From Streptomyces sp. NBC_00234 (lineage in GTDB: Bacteria > Actinomycetota > Actinomycetes > Streptomycetales > Streptomycetaceae): a stretch of DNA of 64,000 nucleotides. The stretch covers positions 2,480,001 through 2,544,000 of the forward strand of contig NZ_CP108101.1 in NCBI RefSeq assembly GCF_036195325.1, given 5' to 3'. The position numbers and the translations under genes are program-made. Shown here one piece after another: positions 53,564 to 62,052 of the stretch. How positions within the stretch are numbered: the first letter of the stretch is position 1; each line of letters begins with the position of its first letter. The notes under the pieces were generated by a model that saw only the letters and a program-made list of their open reading frames with translations, searched no databases and was not told the origin of the DNA.

Positions 53564-54240
53564 CCATCCGCGTGATCATCGTCGACGACCAGGCCATGGT
53601 GCGCGCGGGGTTCGCGGCACTGCTGGCGGCGCAGAGCGACATCGACGTGGTGGGTGAGGCCCCGGACGGACGCCGGGCCATCGAGGTCAGCCGCCATCAG
53701 CATCCGGACGTGGTGCTGATGGACGTGCGGATGCCCGAGATGGACGGGCTGGCGGCGGCCCGTGAGCTGTTGAACCCGCCCGTGGGCGTGATCCACCGGC
53801 CGAAGGTGCTGATGCTCACCACCTTCGACGTGGACGACTACGTGTACGAGGCGCTGCGCGCGGGCGCGTCCGGCTTCCTGCTGAAGGACGCGCCGCCCGC
53901 CGACCTGATCGCCGCGGTACGGGTGGTGGCGGCGGGGGACGCGCTGCTGGCCCCCTCCGTGACCCGGCGGCTGATCGCGGACTTCGCGGCCCAGCGGCCG
54001 TCCGGAGCCGCCCGGAGCGGTGCCGCGCTGCGGCTGAACGGGCTGACCCCGCGGGAGACGGAGGTCCTGGAGCTGATCGCCCGGGGGCTGTCCAACCAGG
54101 AGATCGCTGAACGGCTGGTGCTGGCCGAGCAGACGGTGAAGACCCACATCGGGCGGGTGCTGGCCAAGCTGGATCTGCGGGACCGGGCGCAGGCCGTGAT
54201 CTTCGCGTACGAGTCGGGGCTGGTGACGCCGGGGAGCTGA
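53560..54240 (+). CDS. LuxR/NarL-type response regulator
   Basis: 226 aa. Receiver domain: IIVDDQAMVRAGFAALL, phospho-Asp in VVLMDVRMPEMDG, and a Lys in FLLKDAPP. C-terminal LuxR HTH: LTPRETEVLELIARGLSNQEIAERL. GTG start overlaps the kinase stop (GTGA). It likely controls nearby genes, for example the DUF1023 copy B and acyltransferase that follow. Confidence 0.93.
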   Translation: MTIRVIIVDDQAMVRAGFAALLAAQSDIDVVGEAPDGRRAIEVSRHQHPDVVLMDVRMPEMDGLAAARELLNPPVGVIHRPKVLMLTTFDVDDYVYEALRAGASGFLLKDAPPADLIAAVRVVAAGDALLAPSVTRRLIADFAAQRPSGAARSGAALRLNGLTPRETEVLELIARGLSNQEIAERLVLAEQTVKTHIGRVLAKLDLRDRAQAVIFAYESGLVTPGS

Positions 54241-54405
54241 CCCGGCCCCTGCTCCGGGGAGCCGGCCCGCCCCGACCCCGTACACCCCCTACCCCGGTAT
54301 GACGTCGTACATGGCTCCGTGGTGTGACGCCCGCGCACCCACCGTCTTCCTACCTTCCTCTCCGTCACGCCGCACGGCGTGCAACAGCCGGAGAGGGAGG
54401 GCGAG

Positions 54406-55449
54406 ATGCGCCGTTACGCGAGAACCCTGGTCGCGGTCGCGCTGGCGACCACCGTGGTCGCCGGGAGTGCGGGCTGGGTGTCCGGGGACGCCCAGCACGC
54501 GCTGACCGGACCGCCGCCGGGGAGCGCCTCGTGGAGCGCGGACGGCGTACTGGGGCGGGAGCTGCCCGATCCGGCACGGGCGACGCCCGCCGAAGTGGCC
54601 CGGTTCTTCCGGGGGTTGACCGCCGACGAGCGGCAGAAGCTGGTGACCCGCCATCCGCTGGTGGTCGGCAACCTCGACGGGGCCCCCGTGGAGCTGCGCT
54701 ACCGGGCCAACTCCCTTGCGCTGAAGGCCGGTCACGACCCCCGGTACGCCCATCTGCTGGGAGAGGGCCGGCAGATCCTCGCCTTCGACCCCCGGGGCCG
54801 TGGGCAGGTGGCCGAGGTGTTCGGCGACCTGAGGTCGGCGCGACGGGTGTCGGTGACGGTGCCGGGTTCGGACATCGACGCGGGGACCTTCGACCGTACG
54901 CACGATGTGTACGGGACCCCCTCGGGCATGGCGAAGTCGCTGTACGCCGAGACCGGACCGGGCAGTGCGGTGATCGCCTGGGCCGGTTACACCACTCCCG
55001 TCGGTGTGGGCGTGGACGCGGCGAGCGGCAGGCTCGCGGAGGCCGGGGCCGAGCGGCTGACCCGTCTCGCCGACGGGCTCGCCGCCGACTCCCTGCCCGC
55101 ACCGGCCGTGTTCTGCCACAGCTACGGCTCCGTGGTGTGCGCTCTGGCCGCGCCCCGGCTCCGGGCCACCGACCTGGTCGCCATCGGCTCCCCGGGGATG
55201 CGCGCCGACACGGTCGGCGAGCTGCGCACCGCGGCCCGGGTCTGGGCGGCCAAGGACGCCACGGACTGGATCGACGACGTGCCGAACGTCGAGTTCGCCG
55301 GTCTGGGGCACGGGACCGACCCCACCGATCCGGAGTTCGGCGCCCGCCCCGTACCCGCACAGGACGCCCAGGGACACACCGGCTACTTCGCGCCGGGGAC
55401 GGACTCGCTCCGTTCCTTCGCGGCGATCGCCGAGGGCGTGGCCCGATGA
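54406..55449 (+). CDS. DUF1023 alpha/beta-hydrolase, copy B
   Basis: 347 aa, shorter than copy A. Signal-like N-terminus (LVAVALATTVVAGSAGWVSG). Shares VARFFRGLTADERQKLVTRHPLVVGNLDGAPV with copy A and the motif FCHSYGSVVCAL. Asp and His in LVAIGSPGMRAD and GHGTDPTDPEFGA. ATG at 54406 after GAGAGGGAGGGCGAG. Its stop overlaps the acyltransferase start (ATGA), so both are in one operon. Confidence 0.85.
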   Translation: MRRYARTLVAVALATTVVAGSAGWVSGDAQHALTGPPPGSASWSADGVLGRELPDPARATPAEVARFFRGLTADERQKLVTRHPLVVGNLDGAPVELRYRANSLALKAGHDPRYAHLLGEGRQILAFDPRGRGQVAEVFGDLRSARRVSVTVPGSDIDAGTFDRTHDVYGTPSGMAKSLYAETGPGSAVIAWAGYTTPVGVGVDAASGRLAEAGAERLTRLADGLAADSLPAPAVFCHSYGSVVCALAAPRLRATDLVAIGSPGMRADTVGELRTAARVWAAKDATDWIDDVPNVEFAGLGHGTDPTDPEFGARPVPAQDAQGHTGYFAPGTDSLRSFAAIAEGVAR

Positions 55450-56654
55450 GCCTCCGACAGCTCGCGGCGCGGATCGACGCGCGCACCCCGGCCCACCGGG
55501 ACCGGGCCATCGACGGCCTGCGTGCCCTGGCCCTGCTCGCCGTCCCGGCCGGGCACTGGCTGCTCGGCGGTTTCACGCTCGACGGCGGCGGCGCGCTGCA
55601 CAACGCGAGTCCGCTCGCCACCTTCGGTTTCTTCGCCCCGCTCAGCTGGGTGCTCCAGATGCTCGGGATCTTCTTCCTGGTGGGCGGGTACGCCTCCGTG
55701 CTCTCGTACCGCCGCCGGACGTCCACGACGGGCGCCTGGCTGCGCGGCCGACTGGCCCGGCTCGGCCGGCCGGTCCTCGGGGTGACGGCCGTCTGGGCCG
55801 TGATGCTCCCGGTGCTGTACGCGCTCGGTGTGCCGGGCGACACCCTGCACACGGCGTCGACGCTGGTGATCCAGCCGCTCTGGTTCGTCGGGGTGTACAC
55901 CGTGGTCACGGCGCTCACCCCGTACTGCGTACGCCTGGCGGGGAAGCTGGGCGGCTGGGCCGCGGCGCCGCTGCTCGCCTCGGTCGCCGTCGTGGACTTC
56001 CTTCGCTACGGGCCGTACGCGGACGCCGTGCCGTCCTGGCTGAGTCTGCTGAACATCGTGCCGGGGTGGCTCTTCGCGTATCAGCTCGGGGTGTCCTGGG
56101 GCGAGGGCCGGATCGGCAGGCGCGGCGCACGGCTGCTGCTCGTCGGCGGTGCGGTGCTGTTCGCCGTGCTGCTGTTCGTCTTCCACTACCCGGCGTCGAT
56201 GGTCGGCGTACCGGGCGAGGCGCGCACCAACTCGCATCCGCCGTCCCTGCTGGTCCTGGCCCTGGCGGCGGCGCAGAGCGGGGCGGCGATCCTGCTGCGC
56301 GGCCGGATCGCCGCGCTCCTGCGGAGGCCCCTGGTGTGGGCGCCGGTCGTCGTCATCAACCTCTCCGCGATGACGATCCTGTGCTGGCACCAGACGGCGA
56401 TGCTGGCGGCGGCCGTTCCGGCCTCGTTCGCCGGGGCGCTGCCGGGGCTGACGACCGGTCCGGACACCCTGGGCTGGATCCTGGCCCGGCTGGCCTGGAT
56501 GCCGGTGTTCGCGGGGCTGCTGGTGCTGATCGCGCGGTACGCCCGGCGGTTCGAGGCACCGTGGAAGGCGGGAACCCGCGCCGCCAACGCCCGCCGGGCG
56601 ATGGCGGGGGTGCTGGCGGCGGGGTTCGCGGTCTTCGCGCTGGGGCTCGCGTGA
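55446..56654 (+). CDS. Acyltransferase_3-like membrane protein
   Basis: 402 aa, about ten helices. The start DRAIDGLRALALLAVPAGHWLLGG is the acyltransferase_3 signature (RxxDxxRaxA). Later AVWAVMLPVLYALG, NIVPGWLFAYQLG and TILCWHQTAMLAAAVP. It would transfer an acyl group to a surface sugar or lipid. ATG at 55446 overlaps the DUF1023 stop. The pair may work on one cell-surface product. Confidence 0.85.
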   Translation: MSLRQLAARIDARTPAHRDRAIDGLRALALLAVPAGHWLLGGFTLDGGGALHNASPLATFGFFAPLSWVLQMLGIFFLVGGYASVLSYRRRTSTTGAWLRGRLARLGRPVLGVTAVWAVMLPVLYALGVPGDTLHTASTLVIQPLWFVGVYTVVTALTPYCVRLAGKLGGWAAAPLLASVAVVDFLRYGPYADAVPSWLSLLNIVPGWLFAYQLGVSWGEGRIGRRGARLLLVGGAVLFAVLLFVFHYPASMVGVPGEARTNSHPPSLLVLALAAAQSGAAILLRGRIAALLRRPLVWAPVVVINLSAMTILCWHQTAMLAAAVPASFAGALPGLTTGPDTLGWILARLAWMPVFAGLLVLIARYARRFEAPWKAGTRAANARRAMAGVLAAGFAVFALGLA

Positions 56655-56677
56655 GGAGCCGTACGGGCGTGCTCTCC

Positions 56678-57691
56678 CTACTCGCGCGCCGCGGACGTGC
56701 TGCCCATGTCCAGGTACCGGTCCCCCGCCACCTGGCCCGCGATCGGCTCCAGCAGAGCCAGTTCCTCGGGGGTGAGCGTGATCCGGGTCGCGCCCACGTT
56801 CTCCAGGAGACGGCTCCGCTTGCGGGTCCCGGGAATCGGCACCACGGCCAGTCCGTGCACCTCCGCACGCTGCTGCACCCAGGCGAGGGCGATCTGCGCG
56901 GCCGTCGCCCCGTGCGTCTCCGCGATCTTGAGCACGGGTGCCAGGAGGGCGGTGTTCGTCTTCGCGTTCTCGCCGGTGAAGCGCGGCTGGAACTTCCGGA
57001 AGTCGCCGTCCGACAGCTCCTTGGCCGCGTCCGTGAACGCCCCGGTCAGGAAGCCCCGGCCCAGCGGCGAGTACGGCACGAGCGTCACCCCGAGCTCGGC
57101 CGCGACACCGATCGCGCTGCGCTCCACGTCCCGGCTGAACAGCGACCACTCCGACTGGAGGGCGGCGATCGGGTGCACGGCGTGCGCCTCGCGGAGCTCG
57201 GCGCCGGTCACCTCGCTCAGCCCGAGCTGCTTGACCTTGCCCTCCCGGACCAGGTCGGCCATGGCGCCGACCGACTCGGCCAGCGGCACGGCGGGGTCGC
57301 GCCGGTGCATGTAGTACAGGTCGATGACCTCGGTGTTCAGCCTGCGCAGGCTGGCCTCGACGGCCTGCCGGACGTACGCCGGATCGTTGCGGATCCCGCG
57401 GTACTGCGGGTCGTCGGTCCGCTCGATGGCGAACTTCGTGGCCAGGGTGATCCCGTCGCGGTGCGCGCCGACGAAGGGTGCGAGGAACTCCTCGTTGGCG
57501 CCGCGCCCGTAGACGTCGGCGGTGTCGAAGAGCGTGACTCCCGCCTCCAGCGCCGCTTCCAGGGTGTCGCGGGCGGCGGCCTGGTCGGTCTCCCCGTAGA
57601 ACTCGCTCATGCCCATGCAGCCGAGCCCCTGCACGCCGACCTGGGGGCCGTCGCCGCCGAGCCGTACGGTGGCGATCTTGTTGTCAGTCAT
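56678..57691 (-). CDS. Aldo/keto reductase
   Basis: 337 aa. AKR motifs: LFDTADVYGRGANEE (Asp and Tyr), a Lys in TLATKFAIE and a His in DLYYMHRRDP. Cofactor end: IPGTRKRSRLLENVGA. NADPH-dependent reduction of aldehydes or quinone-like substrates. Starts at 57691 where TGATG joins the MerR stop, so it belongs to the MerR operon and is controlled from the promoter at 58170. Confidence 0.93.
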   Translation of the reverse strand: MTDNKIATVRLGGDGPQVGVQGLGCMGMSEFYGETDQAAARDTLEAALEAGVTLFDTADVYGRGANEEFLAPFVGAHRDGITLATKFAIERTDDPQYRGIRNDPAYVRQAVEASLRRLNTEVIDLYYMHRRDPAVPLAESVGAMADLVREGKVKQLGLSEVTGAELREAHAVHPIAALQSEWSLFSRDVERSAIGVAAELGVTLVPYSPLGRGFLTGAFTDAAKELSDGDFRKFQPRFTGENAKTNTALLAPVLKIAETHGATAAQIALAWVQQRAEVHGLAVVPIPGTRKRSRLLENVGATRITLTPEELALLEPIAGQVAGDRYLDMGSTSAARE

Positions 57692-58143
57692 CAGGCACTG
57701 GGCCTTTCCGGCACCCCTCGGGCGCCCGCATAGAAATCGATCTTGAAGTCGAGTACCGCGAGCGTGTCCTGGAGCTCCGCGATCCGCGTCCGTACGTCGC
57801 GGCGGGTCGCCTCCAGCAGCTCCTGCCGGGCCTCGAACGTGTGCTCGCCCTCGCGCATCAGCTCCGCGTACCGGACCATGTCGGCGACCGGCATTCCGGT
57901 CAGTCTGAGCTTGCCGACGAAGGCCAGCCAGTCCAGATCGCGGTTGGTGAACCGGCGCTGGCCGGTGTGCGAGCGGTCGACGTGCGGCAACAGCCCGATC
58001 CGCTCGTACCAGCGCAGGGTGTGCGCCGAGAGTCCGGTGACGGCTACGACCTCGCTGATGGTGTAGCGGTCCTGACCCTCGGGACGCGGATGCGCCGGAG
58101 GGGCCGATGCGCAGGAGTCCGTCCGTGCGGAAGTGCTGTCCAT
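57691..58143 (-). CDS. MerR-family regulator
   Basis: 150 aa. The HTH is YTISEVVAVTGLSAHTLRWYERIGLLP, followed by RSHTGQRRFTNRDLDWLAFV and a coiled-coil dimer helix. It has no Cys-based metal site typical of CueR. It probably autoregulates and controls the AKR. Start among GTG 58146 / ATG 58143 / ATG 58152; the ATG at 58143 is taken. Confidence 0.9.
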   Translation of the reverse strand: MDSTSARTDSCASAPPAHPRPEGQDRYTISEVVAVTGLSAHTLRWYERIGLLPHVDRSHTGQRRFTNRDLDWLAFVGKLRLTGMPVADMVRYAELMREGEHTFEARQELLEATRRDVRTRIAELQDTLAVLDFKIDFYAGARGVPERPSA

Positions 58144-58169
58144 CACCGTCATGACCTCCACGCTAGAAC

Positions 58170-58187
58170 CTTGGAGTGCACTCCAAG
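58170..58187. promoter_or_regulatory. MerR-type promoter palindrome
   Basis: CTTGGAGTGCACTCCAAG is an 18-bp perfect palindrome. On the minus strand, TTGCTT and TAGCGT lie around it with a 19-bp spacer, the long spacing that MerR activators correct. It is just upstream of the merR-AKR operon. Confidence 0.8.
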
Positions 58188-58228
58188 CAAGCGGATCCGA
58201 GCGCGTGTTTCGGTTTAGGCTCGTGCGC

Positions 58229-59047
58229 ATGCAGAGTCTGGCGATGATCGACACCTGGCCCGTCCCCACCGCGGCGGCGGCCGTCGTACGAGCGGACGGC
58301 ACCGTCCTCGGTACGCGCGGCCCGGTCGCGCACCGCTTCCCGCTCGCCTCCGTCACCAAGCCGATCGCGGCGTACGCGGCGCTCGTGGCGTACGAGGAGG
58401 GGGCCGTCGAGCTGGACGAGCCGGCCGGGCCCGAGGGCTCCACCGTCCGGCACCTGCTCGCGCACACCAGCGGACTGGCCTTCGACGAGCACCGCGTGAC
58501 GGCCCCGCCCGGCACCCGCAGGCTCTACTCCAACGCGGGCTTCGAGGTGCTGGGCGACCACATCGCGAAGACCACCGGCATCCCGTTCCCGGAGTACGCG
58601 CGCCAGGCCGTCCTGGAGCCGCTGGGCATGACGGCGACCACCCTGGACGGCTCGCCGGCCCGGGACGGTGTCTCGACCGTCGACGATCTGGTGCGGTTCG
58701 CCGCGGAGGTGCAGGCTCCGCGTCTCCTCGACCCGCGCACGGTGCTGGCCGCGCAGACGGTCGTCCACCCCGGGCTGAAGGGTGTCCTGCCGGGCTACGG
58801 CCACCAGAACCCCAACGACTGGGGTCTCGGCTTCGAGATCCGCGACTCCAAGTCGCCGCACTGGACGGGCGCTTCCTCGTCCCCGGCTACCTTCGGGCAC
58901 TTCGGCCAGTCCGGCACGTTCCTGTGGATCGACCCGGTGGCCGGAGCGGCCTGCGTCGCGCTCGCCGACCGGGCCTTCGGACCGTGGGCGGCCGAGGTGT
59001 GGCCGCCGTTCACCGATGCCGTCCTGGCGGAGCTCGCGGGGCGGTGA
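58229..59047 (+). CDS. Serine hydrolase (beta-lactamase/class C fold)
   Basis: 272 aa. Ser-x-x-Lys is FPLASVTKPIAAY; Tyr-x-Asn is RLYSNAGFEVLG; HTSG is in LLAHTSGLAF. No signal, so likely cytosolic esterase or peptidase-like. Start MQSLAMIDTW at 58229; the upstream in-frame part overlaps the MerR promoter. The gene is divergent from the merR-AKR operon. Confidence 0.88.
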   Translation: MQSLAMIDTWPVPTAAAAVVRADGTVLGTRGPVAHRFPLASVTKPIAAYAALVAYEEGAVELDEPAGPEGSTVRHLLAHTSGLAFDEHRVTAPPGTRRLYSNAGFEVLGDHIAKTTGIPFPEYARQAVLEPLGMTATTLDGSPARDGVSTVDDLVRFAAEVQAPRLLDPRTVLAAQTVVHPGLKGVLPGYGHQNPNDWGLGFEIRDSKSPHWTGASSSPATFGHFGQSGTFLWIDPVAGAACVALADRAFGPWAAEVWPPFTDAVLAELAGR

Positions 59048-59069
59048 GCCGGGCGGCGGCCCCCTGCCG

Positions 59070-59738
59070 TCAGACGGAGCCGAGTTCCCAGAGGAGCAGC
59101 TGGGCGGGCGTCGCGGCGAACACGTCGAGCCCCTCCGAGCCCGTGATCCGGGCGGAGTCCCCCGGGCCCAGCTCCTCGCCGCCGATCCGCACGTCACCGT
59201 CCACCACGTGCACGTACACCCCCACCGCGTCCGGCACAGCGGTGCGCTCCCCCTCGGCCAGCCTGCGCACGTGCAGCATCGCGCCCGCGGCCGGGAGGGC
59301 GTAGGGGGTGGAGTCGGCGATGCCGGGGACGATCGTGTACGAGGGCTCGCCGCCCGGGGACAGGGGCGCCAGCCACATCTGAAGGAACGTCAGCGGGTCT
59401 TCCCCGTCGTTGCGTTCGATGTGGCGGACCCCGGCGGCGGCGCTGAGGTGCTGGAGGTCGCCGGCCCTGACGACGGTGGCGTGGCCCGCCGTGTCGCGGT
59501 GGGTCAGCTCGCCCTCGACCACCCAGGTGACGATCTCGGTGTGGCTGTGCGGATGCTCGTCGAAGCCCGCGCCCGGAGCGAGCCGCTCCTCGTTGCAGGC
59601 CAGGACGGGTCCGAAGCGCAGATTGTCGGGGTCGTAGAAACGCCCGAAGGAAAAGGCGTGCAGGGTCTCGATGCCCGCGGAGGTTCCCGGGGCCGTTTCC
59701 CCGCCGCGGAAGCGGTCGCCGGAGCGGCGTACGTCCAT
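59070..59738 (-). CDS. Pirin-family cupin protein
   Basis: 222 aa. Bicupin with metal motif FDEHPHSHTEIVTWVVEG (His, His, His, Glu), a second weaker cupin (VGVYVHVVDGDVRIGG). Pirins act as quercetinase-like dioxygenases or redox sensors. Start at ATG 59738; GTG one codon earlier is possible. Convergent with the serine hydrolase gene. Confidence 0.88.
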   Translation of the reverse strand: MDVRRSGDRFRGGETAPGTSAGIETLHAFSFGRFYDPDNLRFGPVLACNEERLAPGAGFDEHPHSHTEIVTWVVEGELTHRDTAGHATVVRAGDLQHLSAAAGVRHIERNDGEDPLTFLQMWLAPLSPGGEPSYTIVPGIADSTPYALPAAGAMLHVRRLAEGERTAVPDAVGVYVHVVDGDVRIGGEELGPGDSARITGSEGLDVFAATPAQLLLWELGSV

Positions 59739-59829
59739 CACGCGCCCACGGTAGCCCCGCCGGGTTGTTCACCGCAGCGACCCGCGGCTGCCCCGCCCCT
59801 CCGCCCCTGTGCCCTGATAAGGCAGTCTT

Positions 59830-61035
59830 GTGTCCGTGCCCCGACCCGATCCTGTGCAGCCCGCTGCGAACGACGCCCATCTGCATGCCGCGACCCTGAA
59901 ACGGCTGGAGCAAGCCTCCGGCCGGCTGGCCGCGAACGCCATCGCCCGCATGGACGAGACGCTGCCGTGGTACCGGGCGATGCCCCCGGAGAACCGGTCC
60001 TGGATCGGCCTCGTCGCCCAGGCGGGCATCGCGGCCTTCACCGAGTGGTTCCGGCATCCGGAGACCCCGCAGGCCATTTCCACGGATGTGTTCGGCACGG
60101 CCCCGCGCGAGCTGACCAGGGCGATCACCCTGCGGCAGACCGTCGAGATGGTGCGGACGACGATCGAGGTCATGGAGACCGCGATCGAGGAGGTCGCCGC
60201 CCCCGGCGACGAATCGGTCCTGCGTGAGGCGCTGCTCGTCTACGCCCGGGAGATCGCCTTCGCGACCGCCCAGGTGTACGCGCAGGCCGCCGAGGCGCGA
60301 GGCGCCTGGGACGCCCGGCTGGAATCGCTGGTGGTCAACGCGGTGCTGTCCGGCGAGGCCGACGAGGGTGCCGTGTCCCGCGCCGCGGCGCTCGGCTGGA
60401 GCTCCCCCGAACATGTCTGCGTGGTGCTGGGCACCGCGCCCGACGGTGACAGCGAGCTGACGGTCGAGGCGATCCGCCGGGCCGCCCGGCACGCGAAGCT
60501 CCAGGTCCTCACCGGAGTGCTCGGCAACCGGCTGGTCGTCATCGCGGGCGGCAGCGACAGCCCCCTGCACGTCGCCAAGGCGCTGATCGGCCCCTATGCG
60601 GCCGGTCCGGTCGTCGCCGGGCCCGTGGTGCCCGACCTGCTGGCGGCCACCCGGTCCGCACAGGCGGCGGCAGCGGGACTCAAGGCGTGTTCCGCCTGGC
60701 AGGACGCCCCGCGTCCCGTACTCTCGGACGATCTTCTTCCGGAGCGCGCGATGGCCGGAGACCCCGCCGCGCGCGACCAGTTGGTGGAGGAGATCTACAG
60801 ACCTCTCGAAGAAGCGGGTTCCGCCCTCCTGGAGACGCTGAGTGTGTATCTGGAGCAGGCGAGCAGCCTCGAAGGTGCCGCCCGGATGCTGTTCGTGCAC
60901 CCCAATACCGTGCGCTACCGGCTGCGACGTGTGACCGACGTCACCGGCTGGTCGCCGTCCGACGTGCGGTCGGCATTCACGCTGAGGATCGCCCTGATCC
61001 TGGGGCGCTTGGCCGCCGGAGATCCTCAGTCCTAG
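59830..61035 (+). CDS. fasR: PucR-type activator of fatty acid synthesis
   Basis: 401 aa. Helical N-terminus, a middle GGDEF-like degenerate region, and a PucR C-terminal HTH_30: LEQASSLEGAARMLFVHPNTVRYRLRRV. It lies directly before fabD-fabH-acpP-fabF, the position of FasR, an activator of this operon in Streptomyces coelicolor. The GTG start at 59830. The gap to fabD is 89 bp and holds an inverted repeat. Confidence 0.9.
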   Translation: MSVPRPDPVQPAANDAHLHAATLKRLEQASGRLAANAIARMDETLPWYRAMPPENRSWIGLVAQAGIAAFTEWFRHPETPQAISTDVFGTAPRELTRAITLRQTVEMVRTTIEVMETAIEEVAAPGDESVLREALLVYAREIAFATAQVYAQAAEARGAWDARLESLVVNAVLSGEADEGAVSRAAALGWSSPEHVCVVLGTAPDGDSELTVEAIRRAARHAKLQVLTGVLGNRLVVIAGGSDSPLHVAKALIGPYAAGPVVAGPVVPDLLAATRSAQAAAAGLKACSAWQDAPRPVLSDDLLPERAMAGDPAARDQLVEEIYRPLEEAGSALLETLSVYLEQASSLEGAARMLFVHPNTVRYRLRRVTDVTGWSPSDVRSAFTLRIALILGRLAAGDPQS

Positions 61036-61074
61036 ACTTTTGTCGGACTTCAACAATTCCCCCGACGGTTCTTC

Positions 61075-61101
61075 GTCCCTGTCCCCACGGGCGTCAGGGA
61101 C
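61075..61101. promoter_or_regulatory. Candidate FasR operator before fabD
   Basis: GTCCCTG (61075-61081) and CAGGGAC (61095-61101) are a perfect inverted repeat with a 13-nt spacer, 24 bp before the fabD start. The GTCGG/CCGAC pair lies upstream too. Confidence 0.5.
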
Positions 61102-61124
61102 CGTCCACAAGAGAGAGTGTGAGG

Positions 61125-62039
61125 GTGCTCGTACTCGTCGCTCCCGGCCAAGGCGCTCAGACGCCCGGCTTCCTGACTCCCTGGCTCGACCTCCCCGGTG
61201 CCACCGACCGCATCGCGGCCTGGTCCGACGCCATCGGGCTCGACCTTGCCCACTACGGCACGAAGGCCGACGCGGACGAGATCCGTGACACGGCGGTGGC
61301 TCAGCCGCTGCTGGTCGCCGCGGGTCTGCTGTCGGCGGCGGCACTCGACGCCTCTCCCGGCGTCGTCGCCGGTCACAGCGTCGGAGAGATCACCGCCGCC
61401 GCTCTCGCCGGCGTCATCGACGACGAGGCCGCGCTCCGTCTCGTACGCACCCGTGGGCTCGGCATGGCCGAGGCCGCCGCGGTCACCGAGACCGGCATGG
61501 CCGCGCTCCTGGGCGGCGACCCCGAGGTGACGGTCCCGCACCTGGAGAAGCTGGGTCTGACCCCGGCCAACGTCAACGGTGGCGGCCAGATCGTCGCCGC
61601 GGGCACCGCCGCGCAGATCGCCGCGCTGGTCGAGGACAAGCCCGAGGGCGTACGCCGTGTCGTGCCGCTCAAGGTGGCAGGCGCGTTCCACACGCACCAC
61701 ATGGCTCCGGCCGTGGAGAAGCTGCGCGTGGCCGCCGCCGACCTGGTCGTGGCCGACCCGGCCGTGACGTACGTGTCGAACGCCGACGGCAAGGCGGTGG
61801 ACACCGGCGCCGAGATCATCGCGCGGCTGGTCGGCCAGGTCGCCAACCCGGTCCGCTGGGACCTGTGCATGGAGACGTTCCAGCAGCTCGGCGTCACGAC
61901 GCTGATCGAGGTCTGCCCCGGCGGAACACTCACCGGTCTCGCCAAGCGTGCGCTGCCCGGAGTGAAGACCCTGGCGCTCAAGACCCCCGACGACCTCGAC
62001 GCGGCCCGCGCGCTCATCCTTGAGCACGCAGGCGCCTAA
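61125..62039 (+). CDS. fabD: Malonyl-CoA:ACP transacylase
   Basis: 304 aa. LVLVAPGQGAQTPGF opens the fold; nucleophile Ser is in VVAGHSVGEITAAALAG, the Arg in the downstream helix, and the His in GAFHTHHMAPA. It loads malonyl groups on ACP for type II fatty acid synthesis. Start GTG at 61125 is taken; GTG 61119 is another option. Its stop is 13 bp before fabH. Confidence 0.95.
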   Translation: MLVLVAPGQGAQTPGFLTPWLDLPGATDRIAAWSDAIGLDLAHYGTKADADEIRDTAVAQPLLVAAGLLSAAALDASPGVVAGHSVGEITAAALAGVIDDEAALRLVRTRGLGMAEAAAVTETGMAALLGGDPEVTVPHLEKLGLTPANVNGGGQIVAAGTAAQIAALVEDKPEGVRRVVPLKVAGAFHTHHMAPAVEKLRVAAADLVVADPAVTYVSNADGKAVDTGAEIIARLVGQVANPVRWDLCMETFQQLGVTTLIEVCPGGTLTGLAKRALPGVKTLALKTPDDLDAARALILEHAGA

Positions 62040-62052
62040 GGAGCCCGAGAGC

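Noticed and set aside
61021..61124. Short open frames between fasR and fabD
   Set aside because: Too short and overlap the candidate operator; fabD start is fixed by its conserved N-terminus.
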